Assembly (NCBI GenBank): GCA_038530285.1
Contig: JBCBCY010000005.1
Coordinates: 1 to 64,000 of the forward strand
Origin: JASJAR01 sp038530285
GTDB lineage: Bacteria; Pseudomonadota; Alphaproteobacteria; Rhodobacterales; Rhodobacteraceae
DNA: 64,000 bases
Direction: 5' to 3'
Positions 49,949 to 58,197 of this stretch are shown here, piece after piece (the stretch's first letter is position 1; the number at the start of each line of letters is the position of its first letter). The position numbers and the translations under genes were made by a program. The notes beneath the pieces were generated by a model. That model saw nothing but the letters and a program-made list of their open reading frames with translations, ran no database searches and had not been told where the DNA came from.

Positions 49949-51016
49949 GTGGCCAAGACCCTTAAAGATCTCGCGACCGAACTTGGGTTGTCGCAAACGA
50001 CGGTGAGCCGGGCGCTGAACGGTTTTCCGGAAGTGAATGAAGCCACGCGCCGGCGCGTGCACGACGCCGCTGAGCGGTTCAATTACCGCCCCTCGGCGCG
50101 GGCGCGGTCGCTGGCGACGGGACGCACGATGACCATCGCGCATGTGCTGACGTTTTCAAAGCACCATGAAATGATGAACCCCGTGTATGGCGACTTCATC
50201 GCGGGCGCGAGCGAGGCGTACCAACAGGCGGGTTATCATATCCATCTTGCGGTGGTGGCCGATTCCGACCAGGAACAGGCGTTTCGCAATCTGGCCGCCG
50301 AACGGTCGGTGGACGGCGTGTTGCTGCAAGCCCCGCTGACGGGGGATTTCCGCATCCCGCTGTTGCAGGAGATCGGCATGCCCTTCGTGGTGCATGGGCG
50401 CGCGTCGATCGATGGGGACACCGATTATTCCTGGGTGGATGTGAACAACAAAAGCGCCTTTGAACAGGCGACCAACGGGCTTTTGGACCTTGGTCATCGA
50501 CGCATCGGGTTGATCAACGGGCTTGAAAGCATGGATTTCGCGCGGCGCCGGAAAGAAGGGATGCTGGCCGCCCTTGCCGCGCGGGGGGTGGACCCCTGCC
50601 CTGAGTTTTATGCCAGCAACGACATGACCGAAAGCGTTGGCCACGAAGAAACAAGCCGGATGCTGTCGATGCCCAATCCGCCGACGGCGTTCCTTGCGTC
50701 GTCGTTTATTGCCGCGATGGGGGTGCGCCGCGCCATTGTCGAAGCCGGGCTGACCCTGGGGCGCGACGTGTCGCTGGTGACCCATGACGATGATTTGTCC
50801 TATCTGAAGAACGGCAGCGCTCAGCCGATTTTCACCGCGACGCGGTCGTCGGTCCGCGATGCCGGGCGGATCGCGGCGCAAATCCTGCTCAGCCAGATCC
50901 GCAGCGGCGACGCCAGCCCTGTGACGCGGCTTTTGGAAGTGGATTACATCGAAGGACCCAGCACGGGCGTCTGCCCGTCTGAACCGAGTGTTCTGGAGCC
51001 GGTGCAGGCGGGCTAG
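49949..51016 (+). CDS. aglR: LacI-family repressor of the agl operon
   Basis: A 355-residue LacI-family regulator: HTH TLKDLATELGLSQTTVSRALNGFPEVN at residues 3-31, hinge helix with RPSARARSLATGR, then a sugar-binding domain (periplasmic-binding-protein fold). The start is GTG. It is divergent from aglE and shares the intergenic region with two matching palindromes. As in Sinorhizobium meliloti, it should repress aglEFGAK without alpha-glucosides. Its gene is followed by glk. Confidence 0.9.
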   Translation: MAKTLKDLATELGLSQTTVSRALNGFPEVNEATRRRVHDAAERFNYRPSARARSLATGRTMTIAHVLTFSKHHEMMNPVYGDFIAGASEAYQQAGYHIHLAVVADSDQEQAFRNLAAERSVDGVLLQAPLTGDFRIPLLQEIGMPFVVHGRASIDGDTDYSWVDVNNKSAFEQATNGLLDLGHRRIGLINGLESMDFARRRKEGMLAALAARGVDPCPEFYASNDMTESVGHEETSRMLSMPNPPTAFLASSFIAAMGVRRAIVEAGLTLGRDVSLVTHDDDLSYLKNGSAQPIFTATRSSVRDAGRIAAQILLSQIRSGDASPVTRLLEVDYIEGPSTGVCPSEPSVLEPVQAG

Positions 51017-51092
51017 CGCGTCCGGCAGGTCTTGAACCGCCTTTGCAAACCTGTCTATCAGGCCCGCGACACATGCCAGGAGCCTTGTTGAC

Positions 51093-52073
51093 ATGGGACC
51101 CGTCCCCGCCCCGCTTTGTCTGGTGGCCGATATCGGCGGCACCAACACCCGCGTCGCGCTCAGCGATGGGCCACGTCTGAGAACCCAGACCGTCAGGCGA
51201 TACAAAAACAGCACCTACCCGGGCCTGGAGGCCGTGCTGGCCGATTATATGGCCGAAGTGTCACCAGGCCAGATCGCGGGCGCTTGCGTTGCGGTGGCCG
51301 GACCCGTGCGGGACGGCAAGGCCCATCTGACCAACCGCGATTGGGCGATCGACGCGGGAACCGTCGCGCGCCCGACGCACGCTGGCACGATATCGGTGCT
51401 CAATGACCTGGAAGCACAGGGCCATGCGCTGGGACATATTGATGAAGATCAGCTGTTCTGGCTCAGCAAGGGTGCGGCCGCGCCTTCGCCGAACCGCTTG
51501 GTGATCGGTGTGGGCACCGGGTTCAATTGCGCTCCGGTCCATGATGCCGCGTTTGGGCGCATCGTTTCGGCAGCTGAGGCCGGGCATGCGAACCTGCCCA
51601 TTCGGACCGAAGAAGATCTGGAACTGTTGCGGTTTGTCGAAACCGCCCATGGTTTTCCCGCGATCGAAGATGTGTTGTCGGGGCGGGGCCTCGAACGGGT
51701 GGATGAATGGCTGTCAATACGCGCGGGCGCGCCCCAAAAGCGGTCCGGCGCTGATATCGTCGCGGCATGTCAGGCGGGCCAGGATCCACGTGCCGACCAT
51801 GCCTTGCGGATTTTTCTACGTATGCTGGGCACGGTCGCGGGCAACCTGTCTTTGATCCACTTGCCCTTCGGTGGGGTTTTCCTGATCGGCGGGGTGGTCC
51901 AGGCCGTGTCCCGACTGATGGAACCGATGGGATTCAAGACGGCTTTTCGCGACAAGGGGCGCTTTTCGGAGTTTATGGATCAGTTCCCAATCGCGGTCGT
52001 GGAAGATGATTATGCTGCACTTTTAGGGTGTGCGGCCTGTTTGACGCGTCAAATTCAACGGAATTCGCCATAG
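51093..52073 (+). CDS. glk: Glucokinase
   Basis: Phosphorylates glucose freed by AglA to glucose 6-phosphate. The 326-residue protein belongs to the bacterial Glk family: ATP-binding VADIGGTNTRVAL at about residues 10-22, the glucose-binding EAGHANLP segment and ATP motif GGVFLIGGV. It lies 76 bases after aglR on the same strand, which fits a common function with the agl operon. Confidence 0.92.
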   Translation: MGPVPAPLCLVADIGGTNTRVALSDGPRLRTQTVRRYKNSTYPGLEAVLADYMAEVSPGQIAGACVAVAGPVRDGKAHLTNRDWAIDAGTVARPTHAGTISVLNDLEAQGHALGHIDEDQLFWLSKGAAAPSPNRLVIGVGTGFNCAPVHDAAFGRIVSAAEAGHANLPIRTEEDLELLRFVETAHGFPAIEDVLSGRGLERVDEWLSIRAGAPQKRSGADIVAACQAGQDPRADHALRIFLRMLGTVAGNLSLIHLPFGGVFLIGGVVQAVSRLMEPMGFKTAFRDKGRFSEFMDQFPIAVVEDDYAALLGCAACLTRQIQRNSP

Positions 52074-52074
52074 C

Positions 52075-52089
52075 GTAACCGTGCTTTAA
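52075..52089. promoter_or_regulatory. Possible CtrA site upstream of the che operon
   Basis: GTAA-CCGTGCT-TTAA matches TTAA-N7-TTAA with one mismatch, 89 bases before the first gene of the chemotaxis operon. CtrA controls motility genes in Rhodobacterales, so the position makes sense, but a one-mismatch site can occur by chance. Confidence 0.4.
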
Positions 52090-52177
52090 CTTCGGGTCGC
52101 TTAAGACCGGTCTCATTGATGAGCGTCAGGGATCGGCACATGAGCTATACAACCTCACATCACGAAGGCGTTTTGGC

Positions 52178-52456
52178 GTGACGGCCCGCCTTGCACTTCC
52201 CGAAAAGCTGGACACGGCTGCCGTGCCCGAGCTGATTGCCTCTTTGCAGGCCAAGCAGGGCGCCGATCTCGCGCTGGACGGCAAGGATTTGCGTCAGATC
52301 GGCGCGCTTGCAGTCCAAACGATAATCGTGGCGGCAAACGACTGGCAGGATGCCGGCCACTCACTGACATTTGAAAACGTAGACGGCGACGTGGAACAGC
52401 AACTGGCCTTGCTGGGCACATCCGCCGCAGTCCTTACAGAAGGAGACATCAGATGA
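52178..52456 (+). CDS. STAS-domain protein at the head of the che operon (CheS-like position)
   Basis: A 92-residue single STAS domain. At the site where anti-sigma antagonists carry a phosphorylatable Ser, this protein has QIGAL (residues 40-44), so it cannot be regulated by Ser phosphorylation. It starts with GTG and overlaps cheY by 4 bases (ATGA). In rhizobia the gene before cheY1 encodes CheS, which binds CheA and speeds CheY1 dephosphorylation; this gene has the same place and size. Equivalence is inference. Confidence 0.75.
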   Translation: MTARLALPEKLDTAAVPELIASLQAKQGADLALDGKDLRQIGALAVQTIIVAANDWQDAGHSLTFENVDGDVEQQLALLGTSAAVLTEGDIR

Positions 52457-52818
52457 GCATTTCGGTCCTGGCCGTCGATGACAGTCGAACAATGCGCGAC
52501 ATGCTGCGTATGGCCCTTACGGGCGCTGGTATGGATGCGCATCTGGCGGAAGATGGCCAGCATGGGCTGGAAGTTCTTGATGGTCTCGAACCCGATGCGA
52601 TCATCACCGACATCAACATGCCGCGCATGGATGGATTTGGCTTTATCGACGCGGTGCGCGGGATCGACCGGCATCGAAATATCCCGATCCTGGTGCTGAC
52701 AACCGAAAGTGCAGATGAATTGAAGGCCAAGGCGCGCCGCGCCGGGGCCACGGGCTGGATCGTAAAACCATTCGATCCTGAAAAACTCGTTCGCGCGCTT
52801 CGTATGGTTACAGGATAG
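52453..52818 (+). CDS. cheY: Chemotaxis response regulator CheY (first copy)
   Basis: A 121-residue single receiver domain with the acidic pair VDD (residues 8-10), phospho-acceptor Asp53 (IITDINMPRMDG), the Thr in LVLTTES and the Lys in IVKPFDP. Its length and loop GMDAHLAEDG fit CheY. It overlaps the STAS gene by 4 bases and precedes cheA by 10. GC content is as high as in the rest of the genome, unlike the second cheY. Confidence 0.93.
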   Translation: MSISVLAVDDSRTMRDMLRMALTGAGMDAHLAEDGQHGLEVLDGLEPDAIITDINMPRMDGFGFIDAVRGIDRHRNIPILVLTTESADELKAKARRAGATGWIVKPFDPEKLVRALRMVTG

Positions 52819-52828
52819 GAGCCGCTTC

Positions 52829-55129
52829 GTGTCCGACCCAATGCAGGAAATTCGCGCCTCATTCTTTGTTGAATGCGAGGAATTGCTTGAGGCTCTCCAA
52901 GATGGTCTCGAGGCCATGTCCGATGGCGACACCGACAGCGAAACGATCAATATCGTGTTTCGCGCGGTCCACTCTATCAAAGGGGGGGCGGGCGCATTTG
53001 GTCTCGATCAACTGGTTGGCTTTGCGCATAAATTCGAAAATGCCCTGGACGCGGTGCGCGCCGGGACCCTTGGGGTTGATGAGCCTCTGGTCCGCCTGTT
53101 CTTCAAATGCGGAGACTTGTTGTCGGACGTGGTCAAGGCCGCGCGGGACGGTGAGTTGCTGGATGACGGTGTGATTGCGCCCATTGTCGCCGAGCTGGTG
53201 GACGCGATGGGCGATGCAGCCGCCGAAGACGAGGCGGAAGAAGAGATTGACTTTACGCCTGCCGGGCTCGAACTCGATCTTGGAGATCTGGACGATCTTG
53301 ACGCGGGCGCAGATGACATGACCGACCCCGGGGGGCTTCCTGATCTGGGGGGGTTGCCAACTGCGGATGGCGACGATGACGCACCCGCACTGGCCCCGGC
53401 ACCGTCCGAGACCTGCTATAAGGTCACGTTCAGCCCGGAAGCCGAACTTTACGCGGCTGGCAGCGAACCCCTCTTCCTGTTCCGCCTGCTCGCAGAATTG
53501 GGCGACGTCGATGTCTCGGTCGATGCAACGTCTACTCTTCCCGCTTTGGACGAATTGCAACAAAATGCGGCCCTTTTAACCTGGACGATCGCGGTCCAGA
53601 CGACGGCGAGCAAGCATGCCATCGTAGAAGTATTCGAGTTTGTTGACGGACTGTGTGAGCTTTCTGTCGAACCCATGGAGGGGACACCGAATGCTGGTGC
53701 TGGAGACCTCCCCAGCGAACTTCAACCCTTGCAAAGCCCTCTGCCCTCCCCCGAAAGCACCTCGGCGCCAGCTTCGGAAGAGGCGCGCCGCCCCACCGAA
53801 GCCGCGTCTGACGCCCCTGCACCCTTGCCGCAGGTGGAAAAAGCACCCCCCCCTGCGCCAGCGACTCAAGCGCCAATCGAACAGGAACAAGACGCTGGCA
53901 AGCCAAACCCAAAGGCTTCTCCCAAATCTGCCACCGTTCGGGTTGACCTTGAACGGATCGATCGCCTCGTGAACCTTGTTGGCGAGCTGGTCATCAACCA
54001 GGCGATGCTTGCGCAATCTGTGGCTGGTTCCGGACTTCCGACGAATTCACCTGTTTCAAGCGGCCTGGACGAATTTCAACATCTCACACGGAACATCCAA
54101 GAAAGTGTGATGATGATCCGCGCTCAACCGGTCAAGTCACTCTTCCAAAGGATGGGCAGGATCGTTCGTGAAGCCTCTACGGCCATCGGGAAAGATGCAC
54201 GCCTCGTTACCGAAGGCGAGTCGACCGAGATCGATAAAACTGTTATCGAACGCTTGTCTGACCCCCTGACCCATATGATCCGCAATGCAGTGGATCACGG
54301 CCTGGAAAGCGAAGAAGAAAGAAGGGCCGTTGGAAAGCCTGAACGCGGTACCGTAACCCTTACCGCAGCACACAGGTCTGGACGCGTGGTCATTGAGGTG
54401 TCCGATGATGGCGGTGGTATAAATCGCGCACGCGTTCAAAAAATTGCTGAAGAAAAGGGTCTTATCTCCGAGGGTCAGACCCTGAGTGACAGTGAAATAG
54501 ACAATCTTTTGTTCATGCCAGGATTCTCAACGGCGGCCGAGGTGTCAAATCTCTCAGGCCGTGGAGTTGGTATGGACGTTGTAAAGAGTTCCATTAGCGG
54601 TCTTGGCGGGCGTATACACATCACATCCACACCCGGCCAAGGAACATGTTTCTCCATTAGTTTACCGCTCACACTTGCAGTTCTTGATGGAATGGTCGTT
54701 CAGATTGAAAAAGAAACGATGGTTGTTCCGTTGAACGCAATCGCAGAGACGCTCACTCTCCGCACTGGAGAAATTCGCGCGTTGGGTCCAACGACACAGG
54801 TCGTACTTGTTAGAGACACATTCGTTCCCCTTTTGGATCTCGGCGCAGAGCTAGGTTACCGCAAACCAAAGTCTGACTACACCGGTTCCGTGGCACTCCT
54901 GATTTCCCAAGAGGACGGAAACAGGGCCGCGTTGATAGTCGACAACATAGAAGATCAGCGACAAGTCGTTATCAAAGGCCTTCAGGAAAGCTACGGTCAC
55001 GTTCCTGGTGTCGCGGCTGCTACAATCCTGGGCGACGGACAAATAGCACTCATCCTCGACCCCGCAGATCTTATCGCCAACGCCTCCGGTCAAACTGCAC
55101 CCGATCCCGCCTTAAGGAAAGTTGGATAA
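52829..55129 (+). CDS. cheA: Chemotaxis histidine kinase CheA
   Basis: The 766-residue kinase has the P1 Hpt domain with phospho-His48 (FRAVHSIKGGAGAFG), an acidic linker (about 130-190), a P2-like region, a Pro-rich linker (about 280-370), the dimerisation domain, the ATPase domain with HMIRNAVDHGLE, SDDGGG and GRGVGMDVVKSSI, and a C-terminal CheW-like domain. It starts with GTG. The first half is about 65% GC; from about codon 400 on it falls below 50%. The stop overlaps the region just before the cheW start. Confidence 0.95.
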   Translation: MSDPMQEIRASFFVECEELLEALQDGLEAMSDGDTDSETINIVFRAVHSIKGGAGAFGLDQLVGFAHKFENALDAVRAGTLGVDEPLVRLFFKCGDLLSDVVKAARDGELLDDGVIAPIVAELVDAMGDAAAEDEAEEEIDFTPAGLELDLGDLDDLDAGADDMTDPGGLPDLGGLPTADGDDDAPALAPAPSETCYKVTFSPEAELYAAGSEPLFLFRLLAELGDVDVSVDATSTLPALDELQQNAALLTWTIAVQTTASKHAIVEVFEFVDGLCELSVEPMEGTPNAGAGDLPSELQPLQSPLPSPESTSAPASEEARRPTEAASDAPAPLPQVEKAPPPAPATQAPIEQEQDAGKPNPKASPKSATVRVDLERIDRLVNLVGELVINQAMLAQSVAGSGLPTNSPVSSGLDEFQHLTRNIQESVMMIRAQPVKSLFQRMGRIVREASTAIGKDARLVTEGESTEIDKTVIERLSDPLTHMIRNAVDHGLESEEERRAVGKPERGTVTLTAAHRSGRVVIEVSDDGGGINRARVQKIAEEKGLISEGQTLSDSEIDNLLFMPGFSTAAEVSNLSGRGVGMDVVKSSISGLGGRIHITSTPGQGTCFSISLPLTLAVLDGMVVQIEKETMVVPLNAIAETLTLRTGEIRALGPTTQVVLVRDTFVPLLDLGAELGYRKPKSDYTGSVALLISQEDGNRAALIVDNIEDQRQVVIKGLQESYGHVPGVAAATILGDGQIALILDPADLIANASGQTAPDPALRKVG

Positions 55130-55130
55130 A

Positions 55131-55616
55131 ATGGAAAATACTCAAATCGACACCAATCACACAGACAAAGCCGACCAAAACGATATTGAATTGCTTTCAT
55201 TCCGGATTGGGGATCACGAGTATAGCGTCAATATTATGTCCGTAAGAGAGATAAGAGGTTGGACCCGCGCGACCTCCCTTCCCCATGCTCCACAGTATGT
55301 CCACGGAGTTATAAACCTTCGCGGAACCGTCCTGCCTGTAGTAGACCTCGCACGTCGATTGGGCCTAGACACGGATGCGCCAAGCGAACGAAGCGTTATT
55401 ATCGTCATCGACTATGAGGGAAGAACCGTTGGTGTTCGTGTAGATGCGGTCTCGGACATCTTATCGGTAGCAACAAACACAATGCAACCACCTCCCGAGA
55501 TGCTCTCCGATGGATCAGACAAATTTGTCCAAGGCTTGATTGTAATCGAAGACAGAATGGTACGAGTGCTCGACATAGAAACGGTTCTGCCACCCGAAGA
55601 CGAAGCCGCGGCATGA
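55131..55616 (+). CDS. cheW: Chemotaxis coupling protein CheW
   Basis: Links receptors to CheA. The 161-residue protein has the CheW fold: FRIGDHEYSVNIMSVREIRGW, VINLRGTVLPVVDLARRLGL and VRVDAVSDILSV. I start at the ATG two bases after the cheA stop; a TTG three codons earlier is less likely. Sampled GC is about 40%. It overlaps cheR by 4 bases. Confidence 0.94.
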   Translation: MENTQIDTNHTDKADQNDIELLSFRIGDHEYSVNIMSVREIRGWTRATSLPHAPQYVHGVINLRGTVLPVVDLARRLGLDTDAPSERSVIIVIDYEGRTVGVRVDAVSDILSVATNTMQPPPEMLSDGSDKFVQGLIVIEDRMVRVLDIETVLPPEDEAAA

Positions 55617-56473
55617 AAACAACGAATATCGAAATTCAAAACTCGAGCCCATCAAGCCTTAAAATGTCCGATCAAGTCTTTGGCGAGATCTGCAATCTAG
55701 CCATGAAACAAGCAGGACTCCTGATAACTGCAAAAAAGAAGGCATTGGTACAGTCTCGGATATCACGTCGACTCCGTGCGACCAGTATAGGTGACTATGA
55801 GACGTATATAAAGTCTGTCACCAACAACGAAATACCGGGAGAACTGTCGAACATGATCTCCGCGCTTACAACAAACGTTTCCAGTTTCTTTAGAGAACCC
55901 CATCATTTCGATTACCTACAACGTCAAATTATTCCGGCGATTATCGAAAAACTGAGAAAAGGCGATAAAGTCAGAATTTGGTCAGCTGGATGCTCGAGTG
56001 GTCAGGAACCATACTCAATAGCGATGCTGCTACACTCTGGAATTCCAGAAGTTGGAAAATACGACATCAAAGTTCTAGCAACTGATATTGACTCTCAAAT
56101 CTTAGATGCTGCAAGATCTGCAGAGTATGATGAAGAAACTGTGAAGGAAATTCCAAAGCCCTATTTGAGGTACGTCGTCAAGTCACAAGGTACATCGGGA
56201 AAAGCATCCATCCAGAGGGAAGTTAAAAACTTAGTCTATTTCCGCCAACTCAATCTTCTCGACGACTGGCCTATGCGTATGCAGTTTGAAACAGTTTTCT
56301 GCAGGAACGTCGTAATATATTTTGACGAATCTACACAGAGCGCACTTTGGCCACGATTCCGTGATAGCCTTGTCAACAACGGGACATTCTTTCTGGGGCA
56401 CTCGGAGCGTATTGCAAATCCAACATCAATTGGATTCGAGCCTCAAGGCGTTACACAATATCAAGCGATCTAA
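55613..56473 (+). CDS. cheR: Chemotaxis receptor methyltransferase CheR
   Basis: Methylates Glu residues of chemoreceptors with SAM. The 286-residue protein has the N-terminal helical domain (about 20-90), TTNVSSFFREPHHF, the SAM motif WSAGCSSGQEPYSIAM, NLLDDWPM and FCRNVVIYFD. There is no C-terminal pentapeptide-binding extension. GC is about 42% in sampled lines. It is followed after 48 bases by the second cheY. Confidence 0.95.
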   Translation: MKTTNIEIQNSSPSSLKMSDQVFGEICNLAMKQAGLLITAKKKALVQSRISRRLRATSIGDYETYIKSVTNNEIPGELSNMISALTTNVSSFFREPHHFDYLQRQIIPAIIEKLRKGDKVRIWSAGCSSGQEPYSIAMLLHSGIPEVGKYDIKVLATDIDSQILDAARSAEYDEETVKEIPKPYLRYVVKSQGTSGKASIQREVKNLVYFRQLNLLDDWPMRMQFETVFCRNVVIYFDESTQSALWPRFRDSLVNNGTFFLGHSERIANPTSIGFEPQGVTQYQAI

Positions 56474-56521
56474 TCTAGATTGATACCAATCACCTTTTCG
56501 CGTTCGCTGAGGAAGTAGAGA

Positions 56522-56908
56522 ATGTCACTTCGAGATCAAATCCGAGTTATGGTAGTTGATGATATGTCCACGAGCCGCGGGCTTATCACTCAAGCACTAG
56601 ATGCAATTGGCATTAGAAACGTTGCTTCATCTGGAGATGGTCCAACAGCATTGCGTATGATCGAGGCATCACCCGTTCACCTGGTAATCTCGGACTACAA
56701 TATGCCTGAGATGTCTGGACTTCACTTGCTACATGCCTTGCGAAGCGCACCCAAAACGTCAAAAGTAGGCTTTCTGCTGATTACGGGAAGGGCTGATAAG
56801 GAAATTATTGATCATGGCCGCCGTCTCGGAATGAACAACTTCGTGAAGAAGCCCTTCCAACCACAGGAATTAAAGAGCGCGATAGAAGCAATTGTGGGAC
56901 GGTTGTAA
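56522..56908 (+). CDS. cheY2: Chemotaxis response regulator CheY (second copy)
   Basis: A 128-residue receiver domain with VVDD (11-14), phospho-acceptor Asp58 (VISDYNMPEMSG), Thr in LLITGRA and Lys in FVKKPFQP. It is more like the CheY2 (main motor-binding regulator) of rhizobial operons than the first copy, judging from its place after cheR. It is AT-rich like cheW and cheR. It overlaps the next gene by one base. Confidence 0.92.
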   Translation: MSLRDQIRVMVVDDMSTSRGLITQALDAIGIRNVASSGDGPTALRMIEASPVHLVISDYNMPEMSGLHLLHALRSAPKTSKVGFLLITGRADKEIIDHGRRLGMNNFVKKPFQPQELKSAIEAIVGRL

Positions 56909-57285
56909 TGACTGACGAAGCAATGAGATTGAGCAGTGTCAAATATGTTCAACATACAGATCTCTTGGAGAAGGTATCTTTGGAGTTATTTGCACTTCAT
57001 ACTCGCGCAAACGATATTCAAAATCTACTTGGTGAAATCGCTGACGCACTTGATTTGGACGAGCAAGCGACGCAGGGCTTGCAAGGCATTGATCTTTTGT
57101 CACAGATCCTCGACGATATTTCAAAATTGATGCTAGTTTTGTCTGACGGCGAATACAATGTGCGCCATGAGGTTTCAAGTATTGAAGACTGTGTTCGCTT
57201 GATGGATCTATCCAAGCGACTATCTGGGGTGAGTGCCCTCGATAGAGAATGTGATGTTCCTTCCGGTACGCTGACGCTCCTATAG
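56908..57285 (+). CDS. CheZ/CheT-like candidate CheY phosphatase
   Basis: A 125-residue, mainly helical protein ending the che operon. The segment QGIDLLSQILDDISKLM (about 59-75) has the D-x3-Q pattern (Asp62, Gln66) with the same hydrophobic spacing as the E. coli CheZ active-site helix (QDLTGQVIKRM, Asp143/Gln147). CheT of Sinorhizobium, also the last gene of its che operon, has been described with such a motif. The rest shows no clear similarity. Function is inferred from motif and position only. The start overlaps the cheY2 stop by one base. Confidence 0.6.
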   Translation: MTDEAMRLSSVKYVQHTDLLEKVSLELFALHTRANDIQNLLGEIADALDLDEQATQGLQGIDLLSQILDDISKLMLVLSDGEYNVRHEVSSIEDCVRLMDLSKRLSGVSALDRECDVPSGTLTLL

Positions 57286-57678
57286 GATTGCGATCAAGTG
57301 AACGCGCTGTGACCTGTAGATTAAGGTTCGGAGCTTAGTGACCAATCGGGTCACGGTTTGACATCCCACCTCGATCGCGTATCACGTTGACAGAAAACAG
57401 GTCCGCCCAAAACACTCTTAGAATGGGGTGGACAGGTCACGAGACAATTCAACGACGGCCAGGTTTTTCAAGATCAGGTGCAACGTGAAGTGCGCGATGG
57501 CTTGGCCAACTGCGTCCGGAAATTCCAACTGCGTTCGTCGAGGTATACTTGGTCCCCAAACCAGTCGATGGAGCCAGGTGCCAAACAGGTCTCGCTGGCG
57601 TTCGAGCGTAGAGCTGGATCAAAACTGTGCCGGGTGCGCTCGTCGCGGTGGATCTTGCGCCGCGTGCACTTGGTTTGG
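57286..57678. other. Gap between the convergent che gene groups, possible gene remnant
   Basis: This 393-base gap has no convincing gene. A GTGACC/GGTCAC hairpin (57338-57354) may act as a weak end for the che transcript. On the minus strand a 60-codon open stretch (about 57418-57602) translates to a natural-looking helical sequence (PDAVGQAIAHFTLHLILKNL) but has a stop upstream and no start codon, so it may be the remnant of a gene once following cheD. GC returns here to about 58%. Confidence 0.4.
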
Positions 57679-58197
57679 TTAGAACAATTCTATATCGTTG
57701 GCGACGTTCTGCTGAGGTTTCGGCGCCGGTTCTTCGAAACCCGAGACAAGCCGTTGTCGCGCCCGCCCATCGTGCGGCCAGTATTTCACCTGCCGGGCCA
57801 TTTCGCCTCCAGTACTTTCGGCATCGCACGGGATACCTTCCCTTTTGAGGTAAGCGCGGACAAAGGCCGCGTTGCGGTGCCCTATGTCGGACAAACCTGC
57901 GATCATCGCAGCCCCGCCAAAGACCTTTGCGCGCATATCCCGCCGGTCTGCACCTTCTTTCAAAAGCGCATTGACCAGTCGGTCCATCGCGGAACCACCA
58001 AAGTTGTTCACCCGCGACCAATCGCCGAAATCAGGCAGAAGAATGTGGTTCATGCCCCCGAGCATCCGCACTGAATCCCACAAGCAGACCGCCACGCAAG
58101 ACCCCAGAGTTGTGGTTATGATATCTTCCGGGTTTGACCCGATGGCCTGTTCACCTTGCGCAATGTAAGTGGAGCTCTTCCGAAATGAACTGCTCAT
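57679..58197 (-). CDS. cheD: Chemoreceptor glutamine deamidase CheD
   Basis: Deamidates Gln of chemoreceptors and in some bacteria interacts with CheC. The 172-residue protein has the catalytic Cys34 in LGSCVAVCLWD and His51 in GGMNHILLP, plus FGGAAM. It overlaps cheB by 4 bases (ATGA) and faces the che operon on the other strand. GC is high again. Confidence 0.94.
   Translation of the reverse strand: MSSSFRKSSTYIAQGEQAIGSNPEDIITTTLGSCVAVCLWDSVRMLGGMNHILLPDFGDWSRVNNFGGSAMDRLVNALLKEGADRRDMRAKVFGGAAMIAGLSDIGHRNAAFVRAYLKREGIPCDAESTGGEMARQVKYWPHDGRARQRLVSGFEEPAPKPQQNVANDIELF

Noticed and set aside
57428..58074. Plus-strand open frames across the cheD region
   Set aside because: They run antisense through the intact cheD gene and lack family similarity.
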